From NCBI RefSeq assembly GCF_004341385.1, contig NZ_SLXE01000026.1:1-37864 (forward strand): DNA of 37,864 bases, written 5' to 3'. A program made the position numbers and the translations under genes. The notes beneath the pieces are model-generated. The model was not told the DNA's origin. It did no database searches and was given only the letters and a program-made list of their open reading frames with translations. Shown one piece after another: positions 14,934 to 23,430 of the stretch. How positions within the stretch are numbered: the first letter of the stretch is position 1; every line of letters begins with the position of its first letter. This DNA is from Uruburuella suis (GTDB lineage Bacteria > Pseudomonadota > Gammaproteobacteria > Burkholderiales > Neisseriaceae).

Positions 14934-15068
14934 TTACACGGCCAAGCGTTTGCGGCCTTTGGCACGACGGGCAGCCAAAACGGCGCGGCCGCCGCGGGTT
15001 TTCGAGCGAACCAAGAAGCCGTGGGTGCGTTTGCGGCGGGTAACGGAAGGTTGATAAGTGCGTTTCAT
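14934..15068 (-). CDS. rpmH: 50S ribosomal protein L34
   Basis: A 44-residue, very basic ribosomal protein: MKRTYQPSVTRRKRTHGFLV, then RSKTRGGRAVLAARRAKGRK and RLAV, matching L34 end to end. TAGGAAACA precedes the ATG, and a strong promoter lies 37 bp upstream. First gene of the rpmH-rnpA-yidD-yidC group. Confidence 0.97.
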   Translation of the reverse strand: MKRTYQPSVTRRKRTHGFLVRSKTRGGRAVLAARRAKGRKRLAV

Positions 15069-15104
15069 GTTGTTTCCTAAAATTATCTGAAAATCAAACC
15101 GAGA

Positions 15105-15133
15105 ATTACACCCCAAATCGCAGGCTTTGTCAA
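15105..15133 (-). promoter_or_regulatory. Sigma-70 promoter of rpmH
   Basis: On the minus strand a perfect -35 TTGACA (15133-15128) and -10 TGTAAT (15110-15105) are spaced 17 bp apart, immediately upstream of rpmH. Confidence 0.85.
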
Positions 15134-15449
15134 TCAATATCATTAATCAATTTAAAGGGCTGGCGTAAAAACCGCCAAGATGCGGGCGGTGCCGAATCGG
15201 TAAGATGTTCGTGGCGGTGGCTGGTGAAGTTGGTTATAATGGCCGGATTCTTTGCCGTATGCCGACATCTATCATTCGGCAGGGTGCTTGAGGCAATGTG
15301 CGCCGGTCAATTGGTGTGTTATCGCTTTTGCAGCGGGTGGCTTTCATTGAAATGACAGCCAAATCATGCTGCTATACCGGCGAATGGTTTGTTGGGAATG
15401 GTTTTTGGCGGCCTTGGCCGTTTGTTTCTTTTTAAGAATTGCATTTGAT
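15134..15449. other. Divergent rpmH/dnaA region, candidate origin neighbourhood
   Basis: About 315 bp between the rpmH promoter and dnaA. It has a short AT-rich stretch (15130-15160) and a TATAAT at 15235-15240 that may serve dnaA, though no good -35 lies 17 bp before it. No clear DnaA box (TTATNCACA) was seen on either strand. An upstream in-frame ATG at 15366 extends dnaA by 28 hydrophobic residues unlike the family and was not used. Confidence 0.4.
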
Positions 15450-16967
15450 ATGACGCTTGCAGAATTTTGGCCGCAATGCCTGCGCTACCTCCACTCAATC
15501 ATGACGCCGCAACAGTTTGATACTTGGATTGCGCCGTTGACGGTGGGTGAAGAAAACGGCGCCTGGGTGATTTACGGTAAGAGCCAGTTTGCCTGCAATC
15601 TGTTGAAAAACCAGTTTGCTGCGCCCATCGAGCGCGCCCGTGCCGAGCTGGCACCCGATCAGCCGGCGCTGCTGTTTAAAGTGGGGCGCGGTCAAAGCCA
15701 TGCAATGGCCGCGGATGAAGGTGCGCAAGCTGCAATGGGTAATAGCGTGCCGCTGCCCGAAGTGGAAACGGTGCAAATGCCGTTGCCCAAAGCGGCTAAA
15801 AGTGCCCAAGATATTCTGGCCGACCGCATCCGCCATTTGCCCGAGCAGCAAGGCGGCCGCAAGCAGGAGGCGCAAGCTGCCGCCGGGCAGAAACATGCCA
15901 AAGTAAAAAAAGAGGCTGCTGCCGATTTGGCCGCGCAACGCTATGCGCAAACCAATTTGTCGGCCGACTATACTTTTGAGATGCTGGTGGAGGGCAAGGG
16001 CAACCGCATGGCGGCCGCGGCCGCGCAATCTATTGCGGAAAACCCCGGCCAAAGTTATAACCCGTTTTTTCTGTATGGCAGCACCGGCTTGGGCAAAACC
16101 CACTTGGTGCAGGCGGTGGGCAACGAATTATTGAAAAACAATCCTGCCGCCAAAGTGCGCTATATGCATTCTGATGAATATATCCGCAGCTTTTTGGATG
16201 CCGTGCGCACCAAAAATTATGATGTGTTCAAGCAGCAATACAAGCAATATGATTTGCTGATTATCGATGATATTCAGTTTATCAAGGGCAAAGATCGCAC
16301 GATGGAAGAGTTTTTCTATCTGTATAATCACTTCCATAATGAAAAAAAGCAGCTTATCCTCACTTGCGATGTGTTGCCCGCCAAAATCGAGGATATGGAT
16401 GACCGCCTGAAGTCGCGCTTTTCATGGGGCTTGACGGTGGAATTGGAGCCGCCCGAGCTGGAAATGCGTGTGGCGATTCTGCAAAAAAAAGCCGAAGCCG
16501 CCGGCGTGGTGTTGGATGAACAGGCTGCTTTTTTTATTGCCAAACACATCCGCTCCAATGTACGCGAGCTGGAAGGGGCGTTTAAACGGGTGGAAGCGCG
16601 CAGTCGCTTTTTGAAAAAGCCGATTAATATTGATTTGGCCACCGAAGCGCTGCAAGATATCGTGGCCAGCTCGTATAAAATGATTACGGTTGAGCTGATT
16701 ATGGATACGGTGGCCAAATATTACCGCATCAAAATCAGCGATATACTCAGCAAGAAAAGGGCGCGCAATATTGCCCGGCCGCGCCAGATGGCGATGGCGC
16801 TGACCAAAGAACTGACCAATTTGAGCCTGCCGGCCATCGGCGACAACTTCGGCGGCCGCGACCACACCACGGTAATGCACGGTGTGCGCGTGATTGCCGA
16901 ATTGCGCGAGGCCGATCCGGAAATCGCCCAAGATTATGAAAAACTGCTGATTTTGATTCAAAACTGA
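15450..16967 (+). CDS. dnaA: Chromosomal replication initiator DnaA
   Basis: A 505-residue AAA+ ATPase that binds the origin and opens it. Domain I (about residues 1-80, FWPQCLRYLHSIMTPQQFDTW), a Gln/Ala-rich linker (domain II, about 85-165), the ATPase domain with Walker A GSTGLGKTHL (about residue 210) and Walker B LLIIDDIQFI (about 269), and DNA-binding domain IV with GGRDHTTVMHGVRVI near the C-terminus are all present. Length is close to that of other neisserial DnaA proteins. The start is ATG 15450, where family similarity begins. dnaN follows after 20 bp, so the two are probably cotranscribed. Confidence 0.96.
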   Translation: MTLAEFWPQCLRYLHSIMTPQQFDTWIAPLTVGEENGAWVIYGKSQFACNLLKNQFAAPIERARAELAPDQPALLFKVGRGQSHAMAADEGAQAAMGNSVPLPEVETVQMPLPKAAKSAQDILADRIRHLPEQQGGRKQEAQAAAGQKHAKVKKEAAADLAAQRYAQTNLSADYTFEMLVEGKGNRMAAAAAQSIAENPGQSYNPFFLYGSTGLGKTHLVQAVGNELLKNNPAAKVRYMHSDEYIRSFLDAVRTKNYDVFKQQYKQYDLLIIDDIQFIKGKDRTMEEFFYLYNHFHNEKKQLILTCDVLPAKIEDMDDRLKSRFSWGLTVELEPPELEMRVAILQKKAEAAGVVLDEQAAFFIAKHIRSNVRELEGAFKRVEARSRFLKKPINIDLATEALQDIVASSYKMITVELIMDTVAKYYRIKISDILSKKRARNIARPRQMAMALTKELTNLSLPAIGDNFGGRDHTTVMHGVRVIAELREADPEIAQDYEKLLILIQN

Positions 16968-16987
16968 ATGTAGCCGAAGGGATAACC

Positions 16988-18091
16988 ATGTTGATTTTAC
17001 AAGCCGAGCGCGATGCCTTACTCAAGCCCCTGCAAGCCGTTACCGGCATTGTCGAGCGGCGCCACACCCTGCCGATTTTGAGCAATGTTTTGCTGGAGAG
17101 CGTGCACGGCCAAACCAATATCTTGGCCACCGACCTGGAAATTCAAATCAACACCCACGGCCCGCACAGCGATGCCGAAGATTTCCGCATCACCACCAAT
17201 GCCAAAAAGCTGCAAGATATTTTGCGCGCGCTGCCCGAAGGCTCGCTGGTGGCGCTGGATTGGGCGCAAAACCGCCTCACGCTTAAAGCAGGCAAATCGC
17301 GCTTCAACCTGCAAACCCTGCCGGCAGAAGATTTTCCGCTGATGAGCATCGGTGAAGACGTGAGCGCCGCTTTTTCGCTGCCGCAAGAAGCGTTTAAAAA
17401 CATGCTCTCGCAAGTGCAATACAGCATGGCGGTGCAGGATATCCGCTATTATCTCAACGGCTTGCTGATGCAGGTGGAGGGCGACCAGCTGCGCTTGGTG
17501 GCCACCGATGGCCACCGCTTGGCTTTTTCGGCTACCACCATCGATGCCGATCTGCCCAAAGCTGAAGTGATTCTGCCGCGCAAAACCGTGTTGGAGCTTT
17601 TCAAGCTGCTCAATCAGCCGAGCGAGCCGATTACGGTGGAGCTGCTCAACAATCAAGTGCGCTTCCGCTGCAACGACACGGTGATTGTGAGCAAAGTGGT
17701 GGACGGCAAATTCCCCGATTTCAATCGCGTGATTCCGTTGGATAACGACAAAATTTTCTTGGTCGGCCGCACCCAGCTTTTGGGGGCGCTGGAGCGCGCC
17801 GCCATTTTGGCCAACGAAAAATTCCGCGGTGCCCGCCTGCAATTGCAACCCGGCCTGCTCAGCGTATTGTGCAGCAACAACGAGCAGGAAGAAGCGCGCG
17901 AAGAGCTCGAAATCGCTTATCAGGGCGGCGAATTGGAAGTGGGCTTCAATATCGGCTATTTGATGGACGTGCTGCGCAATGTGCATGCCGACGATATGCA
18001 GCTGGCCTTTGGCGATGCCAACCGCTCCACGCTGTTTACCATTCCGAACAATCCCAATTTCAAATACATTGTGATGCCGATGCGGATTTAA
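16988..18091 (+). CDS. dnaN: DNA polymerase III beta sliding clamp
   Basis: A 367-residue ring-forming clamp that tethers DNA polymerase III to DNA. The N-terminal MLILQAERDALLKPLQAVTG and RRHTLPILSNVLLE, the central VATDGHRLAFSATTID, and the C-terminal YIVMPMRI are conserved clamp features. Three repeated clamp domains fit the length. GAAGGGATAACC precedes the ATG. It directly follows dnaA; recF, often next in this operon in other bacteria, is absent here. Confidence 0.97.
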   Translation: MLILQAERDALLKPLQAVTGIVERRHTLPILSNVLLESVHGQTNILATDLEIQINTHGPHSDAEDFRITTNAKKLQDILRALPEGSLVALDWAQNRLTLKAGKSRFNLQTLPAEDFPLMSIGEDVSAAFSLPQEAFKNMLSQVQYSMAVQDIRYYLNGLLMQVEGDQLRLVATDGHRLAFSATTIDADLPKAEVILPRKTVLELFKLLNQPSEPITVELLNNQVRFRCNDTVIVSKVVDGKFPDFNRVIPLDNDKIFLVGRTQLLGALERAAILANEKFRGARLQLQPGLLSVLCSNNEQEEAREELEIAYQGGELEVGFNIGYLMDVLRNVHADDMQLAFGDANRSTLFTIPNNPNFKYIVMPMRI

Positions 18092-18123
18092 ACGCAGTTT
18101 CCATGCTGCTGTGATTTAAATAC

Positions 18124-18156
18124 AAAGGCCGTCTGAAAGGTTTTCAGACGGCCTTT
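18124..18156. terminator. Inverted pair of DNA uptake sequences after dnaN
   Basis: AAAGGCCGTCTGAAA and its complement with a 3-base loop, followed by TTTGTGTG, 33 bp past dnaN. Confidence 0.75.
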
Positions 18157-18171
18157 GTGTGTATATAAAGG

Positions 18172-18200
18172 CTGAAAAAATCAACAAAATCAGGTATAAT
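18172..18200 (+). promoter_or_regulatory. Sigma-70 promoter of gyrB
   Basis: -35 CTGAAA at 18172-18177 and a perfect -10 TATAAT at 18195-18200 are spaced 17 bp apart, leaving a leader of roughly 105 bases before gyrB. Confidence 0.7.
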
Positions 18201-18311
18201 ACACAGTCTTTTGGCGGAAATTTTGCAAATGTGTTCCGCCTGTGTTTTTTCACCTGCTTTTTAAATGGGTGAGAAAAAAATCCGTTTAAAATCATTAAGA
18301 AAAGATTTCTT

Positions 18312-20696
18312 ATGACTCAGCAACAAAATTATGGCGCCGACAGCATCAAAGTGCTCAAAGGGCTGGATGCCGTGCGCAAGCGCCCCGGCATGTATATCGG
18401 CGACACACAAGACGGCACCGGCCTGCACCATATGGTGTTTGAGGTGCTCGATAATGCCATCGATGAAGCGCTGGCCGGCCATTGCGACACCATTTCAGTG
18501 GCCATCAATGCCGACAATTCCATCACCATTCAAGATAACGGCCGCGGCATTCCCACCGATATCCACCCCGAAGAAGGCCGCTCGGCAGCCGAAGTGATTA
18601 TGACCATCCTGCATGCGGGCGGCAAATTCGACAACAACAGCTACAAAATCTCCGGCGGCCTGCACGGCGTGGGCGTGTCGGTGGTGAATGCCTTGTCCGA
18701 CTGGCTGCGGCTCACCATCTACCGCGACGGCAAAGAGCATATTGTCGAATTCAAGCGCGGCGAAGCCGTGGCACCGCTCAAAGTGGTGGGCGACACCGAC
18801 AAAAAAGGCACCAAAGTGCAATTTCTCGCCAGCGAAGAAACTTTCGGCTTGGTGGAATACCACTTCGATATTTTGGCCAAACGCATCCGTGAATTGTCGT
18901 TTCTGAATAACGGTGTCGGCATCAAATTGGTCGATAAGCGCGACGGGCGTGAAGAAGATTTTGCCTTCAGCGGCGGCGTGGCCGGCTTTGTGCAATACAT
19001 GAACCGCAAAAAAAACCCCTTGCACGAAAAAGTGTTTTACGCGCTTGGCGAAAAAGAGGGCATGAGCGTAGAAGTGGCGATGCAGTGGAACGACAGCTAT
19101 CAGGAAAGCGTGCAATGCTTCACCAATAATATTCCCCAGCGCGATGGCGGCACCCACCTCACCGCCTTGCGCCAAGTGATGACGCGCACCATCAATCAGT
19201 ATATCGAAGCCAACGAAGTGGCCAAAAAAGCCAAAGTGGATACCAGCGGCGACGATATGCGCGAAGGGCTCACCTGCGTGCTGTCGGTGAAGCTGCCCGA
19301 CCCGAAATTTTCTTCGCAAACCAAAGACAAACTGGTGTCGAGCGAAATAGGCCCGGTGGTAAACGAAGTGATCAGCCAGGCCTTAACCGATTTTCTGGAA
19401 GAAAATCCGCAAGAAGCCAAAATCATCACCGGCAAAATCGTGGATGCCGCTCGAGCGCGAGAAGCGGCGCGCAAAGCGCGTGAAATCACCCGCCGCAAAG
19501 GCGTGATGGACGGTTTGGGCTTGCCCGGCAAGCTGGCCGACTGCCAAGAAAAAGATCCGGCGCTCTCGGAGTTGTATCTGGTCGAGGGCGACTCCGCCGG
19601 TGGCTCGGCCAAGCAAGGCCGCGACCGCAAATTTCAGGCTATTTTGCCGCTTAAGGGCAAAATTCTGAATGTGGAAAAAGCCCGTTTTGAAAAAATGCTT
19701 GCCAGTCAGGAAGTGGCCACGCTGATTACCGCGCTCGGCGCCGGCATCGGTAAGGAAGAATTCAACCCCGCAAAGCTGCGCTACCACCGCATCATCATCA
19801 TGACCGATGCCGATGTGGACGGCGCGCATATCCGCACGTTGCTGCTCACTTTTTTCTACCGCCAAATGCCTGAGCTGGTGGAGCGCGGCTATATCTATAT
19901 CGCCCAGCCGCCTTTGTATAAAGCCAAACACGGCAAGCAAGAGCGCTATTTGAAAGACGAGCAGGAAAAAGATCAATTTCTACTCGGCTTGGCGCTGGAT
20001 AAAGCCCGCATCGTTTCAGACGGCCGCGTGCTGGAAGGCGAAGAGCTGGCCAAAGTCGCCAAACAATTTTTGTTGGCCAAAGCCGTGGTTGAGCAAGAAA
20101 GCCGCGTGATTGACGATTTGGTGTTGCAAGCCCTGATTTATGCCGATGAAATCGACTTGTGCAGCGCCGAGTCGGCTGATGCCGGCATCGCCACGCTGCG
20201 CCTGCTGCTGGATGAAAAAGAAGTGGTGCTTGAGCGTGTTGACGGGCAAGATGGCAGCTATTTCATCAAAATCACCCGCAAGCTGCACGGCAATGTGATG
20301 GTAAGCTATATCGAGCAGAAATTCTTGGCCGGAAAAGCCTATCAAACGCTGTTGCAAACCGCATTGATGCTCAACGGCCTTATCGGTGACGATGCCGTAT
20401 TGTTTAAAGGCGACACCGAGCAGCCGGTGGCAAGCTTTGCAGAAGCACTGGCCATTCTGATGGCCGGCGCACAAAAAGGCATGTCTATCCAACGCTATAA
20501 GGGTTTGGGCGAGATGAACCCGGAGCAGCTGTGGGAAACCACCATGGATCCGGCTGTGCGCCGCCTGTTGAAAGTGCGCATTGAAGACGCCATCGCCGCA
20601 GATGAAGTGTTTGTTACCCTGATGGGCGACGAAGTGGAGCCGCGTCGTGCATTTATCGAAAGCAATGCACTGGTGGCGCAGAATATTGACGTTTGA
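18312..20696 (+). CDS. gyrB: DNA gyrase subunit B
   Basis: A 794-residue ATPase subunit of the type II topoisomerase that introduces negative supercoils. The GHKL ATPase domain shows EVLDNAIDEALAGHCD, IQDNGRGIPTDIHPEE and GGLHGVGVSVVNALS. The TOPRIM domain shows LVEGDSAGGSAKQGRDRKFQ and IIIMTDADVDGAHIRTLLLT. The C-terminal tail has QRYKGLGEMNPEQLWETTMD. Length is normal for the proteobacterial long form. It has its own promoter and terminator, so it is a separate unit from dnaA-dnaN although adjacent. Confidence 0.97.
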   Translation: MTQQQNYGADSIKVLKGLDAVRKRPGMYIGDTQDGTGLHHMVFEVLDNAIDEALAGHCDTISVAINADNSITIQDNGRGIPTDIHPEEGRSAAEVIMTILHAGGKFDNNSYKISGGLHGVGVSVVNALSDWLRLTIYRDGKEHIVEFKRGEAVAPLKVVGDTDKKGTKVQFLASEETFGLVEYHFDILAKRIRELSFLNNGVGIKLVDKRDGREEDFAFSGGVAGFVQYMNRKKNPLHEKVFYALGEKEGMSVEVAMQWNDSYQESVQCFTNNIPQRDGGTHLTALRQVMTRTINQYIEANEVAKKAKVDTSGDDMREGLTCVLSVKLPDPKFSSQTKDKLVSSEIGPVVNEVISQALTDFLEENPQEAKIITGKIVDAARAREAARKAREITRRKGVMDGLGLPGKLADCQEKDPALSELYLVEGDSAGGSAKQGRDRKFQAILPLKGKILNVEKARFEKMLASQEVATLITALGAGIGKEEFNPAKLRYHRIIIMTDADVDGAHIRTLLLTFFYRQMPELVERGYIYIAQPPLYKAKHGKQERYLKDEQEKDQFLLGLALDKARIVSDGRVLEGEELAKVAKQFLLAKAVVEQESRVIDDLVLQALIYADEIDLCSAESADAGIATLRLLLDEKEVVLERVDGQDGSYFIKITRKLHGNVMVSYIEQKFLAGKAYQTLLQTALMLNGLIGDDAVLFKGDTEQPVASFAEALAILMAGAQKGMSIQRYKGLGEMNPEQLWETTMDPAVRRLLKVRIEDAIAADEVFVTLMGDEVEPRRAFIESNALVAQNIDV

Positions 20697-20710
20697 TGAT
20701 TGCGTTGAGC

Positions 20711-20743
20711 ATAGGCCGTCTGAAACTTTTTTCAGACGGCCTA
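20711..20743. terminator. Inverted pair of DNA uptake sequences after gyrB
   Basis: ATAGGCCGTCTGAAA and its complement with a T-tract, 14 bp past the gyrB stop. Confidence 0.75.
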
Positions 20744-20898
20744 TTTTTAAGGTTTATACTTTGAAGCGATATTGCTTTGATATAAAATGCCAAAAGTGTC
20801 GATCAATAAAATAAAACTATAAATCAATGTGTTATGATTTTTTGGTTTGCTTCAAACCAAATGCCTGTTGGTGCAGATACAGCACATTTCAGTTGTGC

Positions 20899-20935
20899 AA
20901 AGGCCGTCTGAAACGAATGCTTTCAGACGGCCTTT
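20899..20935. terminator. Inverted pair of DNA uptake sequences after xerC
   Basis: AAAGGCCGTCTGAAA and its complement around a 7-base loop, 2 bp past the minus-strand xerC stop. The 155 bp between this and the gyrB terminator hold only a small GGTTTG/CAAACC hairpin at about 20841-20856. Confidence 0.75.
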
Positions 20936-20937
20936 AT

Positions 20938-21843
20938 TTATTCTGTTTCTTTTTTGCGCTTCGCCCGCGGGTGGGCTTCATCGTAGATTTTCGCCAAGTG
21001 GTCGAAATCGAGCTTGGTGTAAATCTGGGTGGTGGATAAATTGCTGTGGCCGAGCAATTCCTGCACGGCGCGGATGTCTTGTGCGGCTTGCAGCAAATGG
21101 CTGGCGTAGCTGTGGCGCAGCATGTGCGGGGAGAGGTGTTGCGGGCTGCCTTGGATGAGCGCCCATTGGCGCAGGCGGTTTTGGATTTGGCGTTGGCTCA
21201 AGCGGCCGCCGTGGCGGTTGGTGAAGAGGGCGTTTTCGCCGGCGATGGCGGCGCGCGCGGCAAGCCAGGCTTTGAGTGCGGCAATGCTTTTTTGCACCAA
21301 AGGCACGCGGCGTGGTTTGTTGCCTTTGCCGATCACGCTCACCCAGCCTTCTTGCAGCAACACATTGTGAACATCCAGCGCGTGGATTTCCGATAAGCGC
21401 AGGCCGCTGCCATACATTAATTCGAAAATGGCATGATCGCGCACGGCCAGCGTGTCGTCGGGCGTGTCTTGATCAAGCAGGCGGTTGAGGGCTTCTTGTT
21501 CAACGGCTTTAGGCAGCCGTTCGGGCGGCTTCGGCGCTTTGAGGTTGTGCGCCGGATTGTGTGCCAACAGCGTTTGCGCCACCAGATAATCGCTGTATTG
21601 CCGCCACACGGAAAGCTTGCGCGCCATGCTGCGCGGGTGGGCATCTTGTTGGGAAAGCTTTTTCAGGGCGGCCACGAAATGGCGGCGTTGCGGCGTTTCG
21701 CTGTGGCGCTCTTGCGGCAGCAATTGCACGAGCTGCGCTAAATCGCGGCGATAAGCGGCCAAGGTGTGGGCGGATTTGCCTTGCTGCTGCAAGCTGAGCA
21801 GCCAGGCATCGGCATAATCGGCAAAGTGCGCAAGCTGCATCAT
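20938..21843 (-). CDS. xerC: Tyrosine recombinase XerC
   Basis: A 301-residue site-specific recombinase that, with XerD, resolves chromosome dimers at dif. The N-terminal SAM-like core-binding domain (FADYADAWLLSLQQQGKSAH) is followed by the catalytic domain with Arg in GSGLRLSEIHALD, Lys in VIGKGNKPRRVPL, His-x-x-Arg in HMLRHSYASHLLQ, His in LLGHSNLSTTQ and the nucleophile Tyr in QIYTKLDFDHLA. All catalytic residues are present. Length and stop position suit XerC rather than an integrase. The tandem ATGATG leaves a one-codon doubt on the start. It is last in a minus-strand group with the TerB-like and thioesterase genes. Confidence 0.92.
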   Translation of the reverse strand: MMQLAHFADYADAWLLSLQQQGKSAHTLAAYRRDLAQLVQLLPQERHSETPQRRHFVAALKKLSQQDAHPRSMARKLSVWRQYSDYLVAQTLLAHNPAHNLKAPKPPERLPKAVEQEALNRLLDQDTPDDTLAVRDHAIFELMYGSGLRLSEIHALDVHNVLLQEGWVSVIGKGNKPRRVPLVQKSIAALKAWLAARAAIAGENALFTNRHGGRLSQRQIQNRLRQWALIQGSPQHLSPHMLRHSYASHLLQAAQDIRAVQELLGHSNLSTTQIYTKLDFDHLAKIYDEAHPRAKRKKETE

Positions 21844-21858
21844 CAGGCCGTCTGAAAC

Positions 21859-22272
21859 TCAGCGGCTCAGGCTGACTTCGATTTCGAGATCGGTCAGGTC
21901 GAGCTGCCATTGCTGCATGATGTGTTGGAACAAAGCCAGCTCGGCATCGTTGAGGGCATGGTCGCTTTTGCAGATGCGCAGGGCGGTGGCGAGGGTGTTG
22001 ATGCGCTGCGGCCGCTCGCTCACTTCGGCCAAAAGTGTGTTGACGCGCTCGGGCTGGAGCAGGTTGATGCGCTCGTTGCCCGCTTCGGCCACTACGTCTT
22101 CGAGATAATGGGCGAGCACACGCATAAATTCGGGCTGGGTGATGCCGATGGCTTCGTAAAAAGCCGGTTGCAGCTCGCTAAATTCGCTGGCATCGATATC
22201 GCTGTCGGCCATAATGCACATGCTGACAATGCGGGCCATGGCTTCGGGGCTGTTGTGCGGATAGCTTCTCAT
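21859..22272 (-). CDS. TerB-like tellurite-resistance-domain protein
   Basis: A 137-residue soluble helical protein. IVSMCIMADSDIDASEFSEL near the N-terminus, with its acidic pattern, and the later HALNDAELALFQHIMQQWQL resemble the paired metal-binding helices of TerB-like domains. The cellular role is unknown; the name does not imply tellurite resistance here. AAAGGAAACCCT before ATG 22272 fixes the start; the longer open frame to 22614 is a shadow of the next gene. Only a 15-bp spacer made of an uptake sequence separates it from xerC. Confidence 0.75.
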   Translation of the reverse strand: MRSYPHNSPEAMARIVSMCIMADSDIDASEFSELQPAFYEAIGITQPEFMRVLAHYLEDVVAEAGNERINLLQPERVNTLLAEVSERPQRINTLATALRICKSDHALNDAELALFQHIMQQWQLDLTDLEIEVSLSR

Positions 22273-22301
22273 AGGGTTTCCTTTGCTCGGTTGGGAGGCG
22301 T

Positions 22302-22730
22302 TCAGACGGCCTCGAGTATGGCTCTGAAGCGTTCGGGAATGGCGGCTACTTTTTGTGCGCCGTAGTCGAAGCACACCATGCCGGTTTGCGCGCGGGCGAT
22401 GGTTTGCCCATCGCCGCAACGCTCGATTTCGTAGTGCAGCGCAAAGCCGCTGCGGCCGATGTCGTTCGCGCCCAAACGGATTTCCAATTCGTCGCCGTGG
22501 TGCGATTGGGCGGTGTATTGCACGGCGGCATCGGCCATAATCAGGCCGGCGCCGCCGATATTGATTTCGTTGAACCCGTGCGCCGCAAGCCAGCGTAAGC
22601 GCGCTTCGTGGCACAGGCGCAACACGGCATCGTTGGCCAGATGGTTGCCATAATTAATGTCGCCGATATTCACCCGGATGCGGGTTTGAAAAAGCACCGC
22701 CTGCGGGGCGGCTACGGTGATGCGCGCCAT
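22302..22730 (-). CDS. Hotdog-fold acyl-CoA thioesterase
   Basis: A 142-residue protein of the 4-hydroxybenzoyl-CoA thioesterase/YbgC-type family, which hydrolyses acyl-CoA thioesters. RIRVNIGDINYGNHLANDAV is the hotdog signature (the usual catalytic Asp position appears as D or N near GNHLAND), followed by the long helix CHEARLRWLAAHGF and by ARAQTGMVCFDY. GGAAAAATC precedes ATG 22730; an upstream ATG at 22769 would add 13 unlikely residues. It ends E-A-V-stop inside an uptake sequence. First gene of the group with the TerB-like protein and xerC. Confidence 0.82.
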   Translation of the reverse strand: MARITVAAPQAVLFQTRIRVNIGDINYGNHLANDAVLRLCHEARLRWLAAHGFNEINIGGAGLIMADAAVQYTAQSHHGDELEIRLGANDIGRSGFALHYEIERCGDGQTIARAQTGMVCFDYGAQKVAAIPERFRAILEAV

Positions 22731-22864
22731 GATTTTTCCGTGTTGTGGTTGGGTAACAGATATTAGCATTGATTCGGCCTGCGGATGCTGCCGGCAAAGT
22801 TGTTTTATGTTAATCTTAAATCAAACCAAACAAACCCGTTTGTATGACTAACCAGGAGAATGCT

Positions 22865-23317
22865 ATGTATCAGAAAATCATGGTGCCGGTAGATGACAGC
22901 AAAACGGCATTGCGCGCATTGGAAGAAGCCTGCCACGTGGCACAGGCAGTAGGCGCTTCGGTGTATGCGGTGCATGTGGTTGATTTGGCGCAGTTTAACT
23001 GGGGCACTGCCGAATTCGGCGACAGCTTGGCCTTGCGCCGCGCGGTGGAAGAGGCCGGCGAAAAAGTGTTGGCACACACATCCGGCATATTGAATGCGGG
23101 CAAAGTGCCTCATGAAACGGCTATTTTGGAGAGTGGCGGCGATAAAATTGCCGATTTGCTCTTGGATGCGGCTTCGGAGCAGCAGGTGGATTTGATTGTG
23201 ATGGGCACCCACGGCTTCAGCGGCTTGCTGCATCTGCTTTTGGGCTCGGTGGCCGAGGGGGTGGTGCGTAAATCGCCTGTGCCTGTGCTGCTGGTGCGCA
23301 GCCAGGATGAAGATTAA
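22865..23317 (+). CDS. Universal stress protein, UspA family
   Basis: A 150-residue nucleotide-binding protein of the UspA fold, made under stress. The N-terminal beta strand and loop KIMVPVDDSKTALRALEEA and the C-terminal ATP-binding signature G-2x-G-9x-G-S (GTHGFSGLLHLLLGSVAEGV) followed by SPVPVLLVR are intact, so it probably belongs to the ATP-binding subgroup. AGGAGA lies before ATG 22865; an upstream ATG at 22844 is less well placed. It stands alone between divergent and convergent neighbours and has its own terminator. Confidence 0.92.
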   Translation: MYQKIMVPVDDSKTALRALEEACHVAQAVGASVYAVHVVDLAQFNWGTAEFGDSLALRRAVEEAGEKVLAHTSGILNAGKVPHETAILESGGDKIADLLLDAASEQQVDLIVMGTHGFSGLLHLLLGSVAEGVVRKSPVPVLLVRSQDED

Positions 23318-23323
23318 ATAGCC

Positions 23324-23357
23324 AAAGGCCGTCTGAAAAGTTTTCAGACGGCCTTTT
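23324..23357. terminator. Inverted pair of DNA uptake sequences after the stress-protein gene
   Basis: AAAGGCCGTCTGAAAA and its complement followed by TTTTTC, 7 bp past the stop. It also faces the 3' end of mtrR, 74 bp further on. Confidence 0.75.
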
Positions 23358-23430
23358 TCATGCGTTTTCTACGCTTTTAAAATACGATAATAGCCAATTT
23401 AAAAGATGGATATCGTGCCTTAAGCCTATA

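Noticed and set aside
15069..15449. DnaA boxes upstream of dnaA
   Set aside because: I looked for TTATNCACA and its complement and found no convincing match; an origin is therefore not annotated.
17018..17986. 322-codon minus-strand frame opposite dnaN
   Set aside because: Shadow frame; dnaN is unmistakable on the plus strand.
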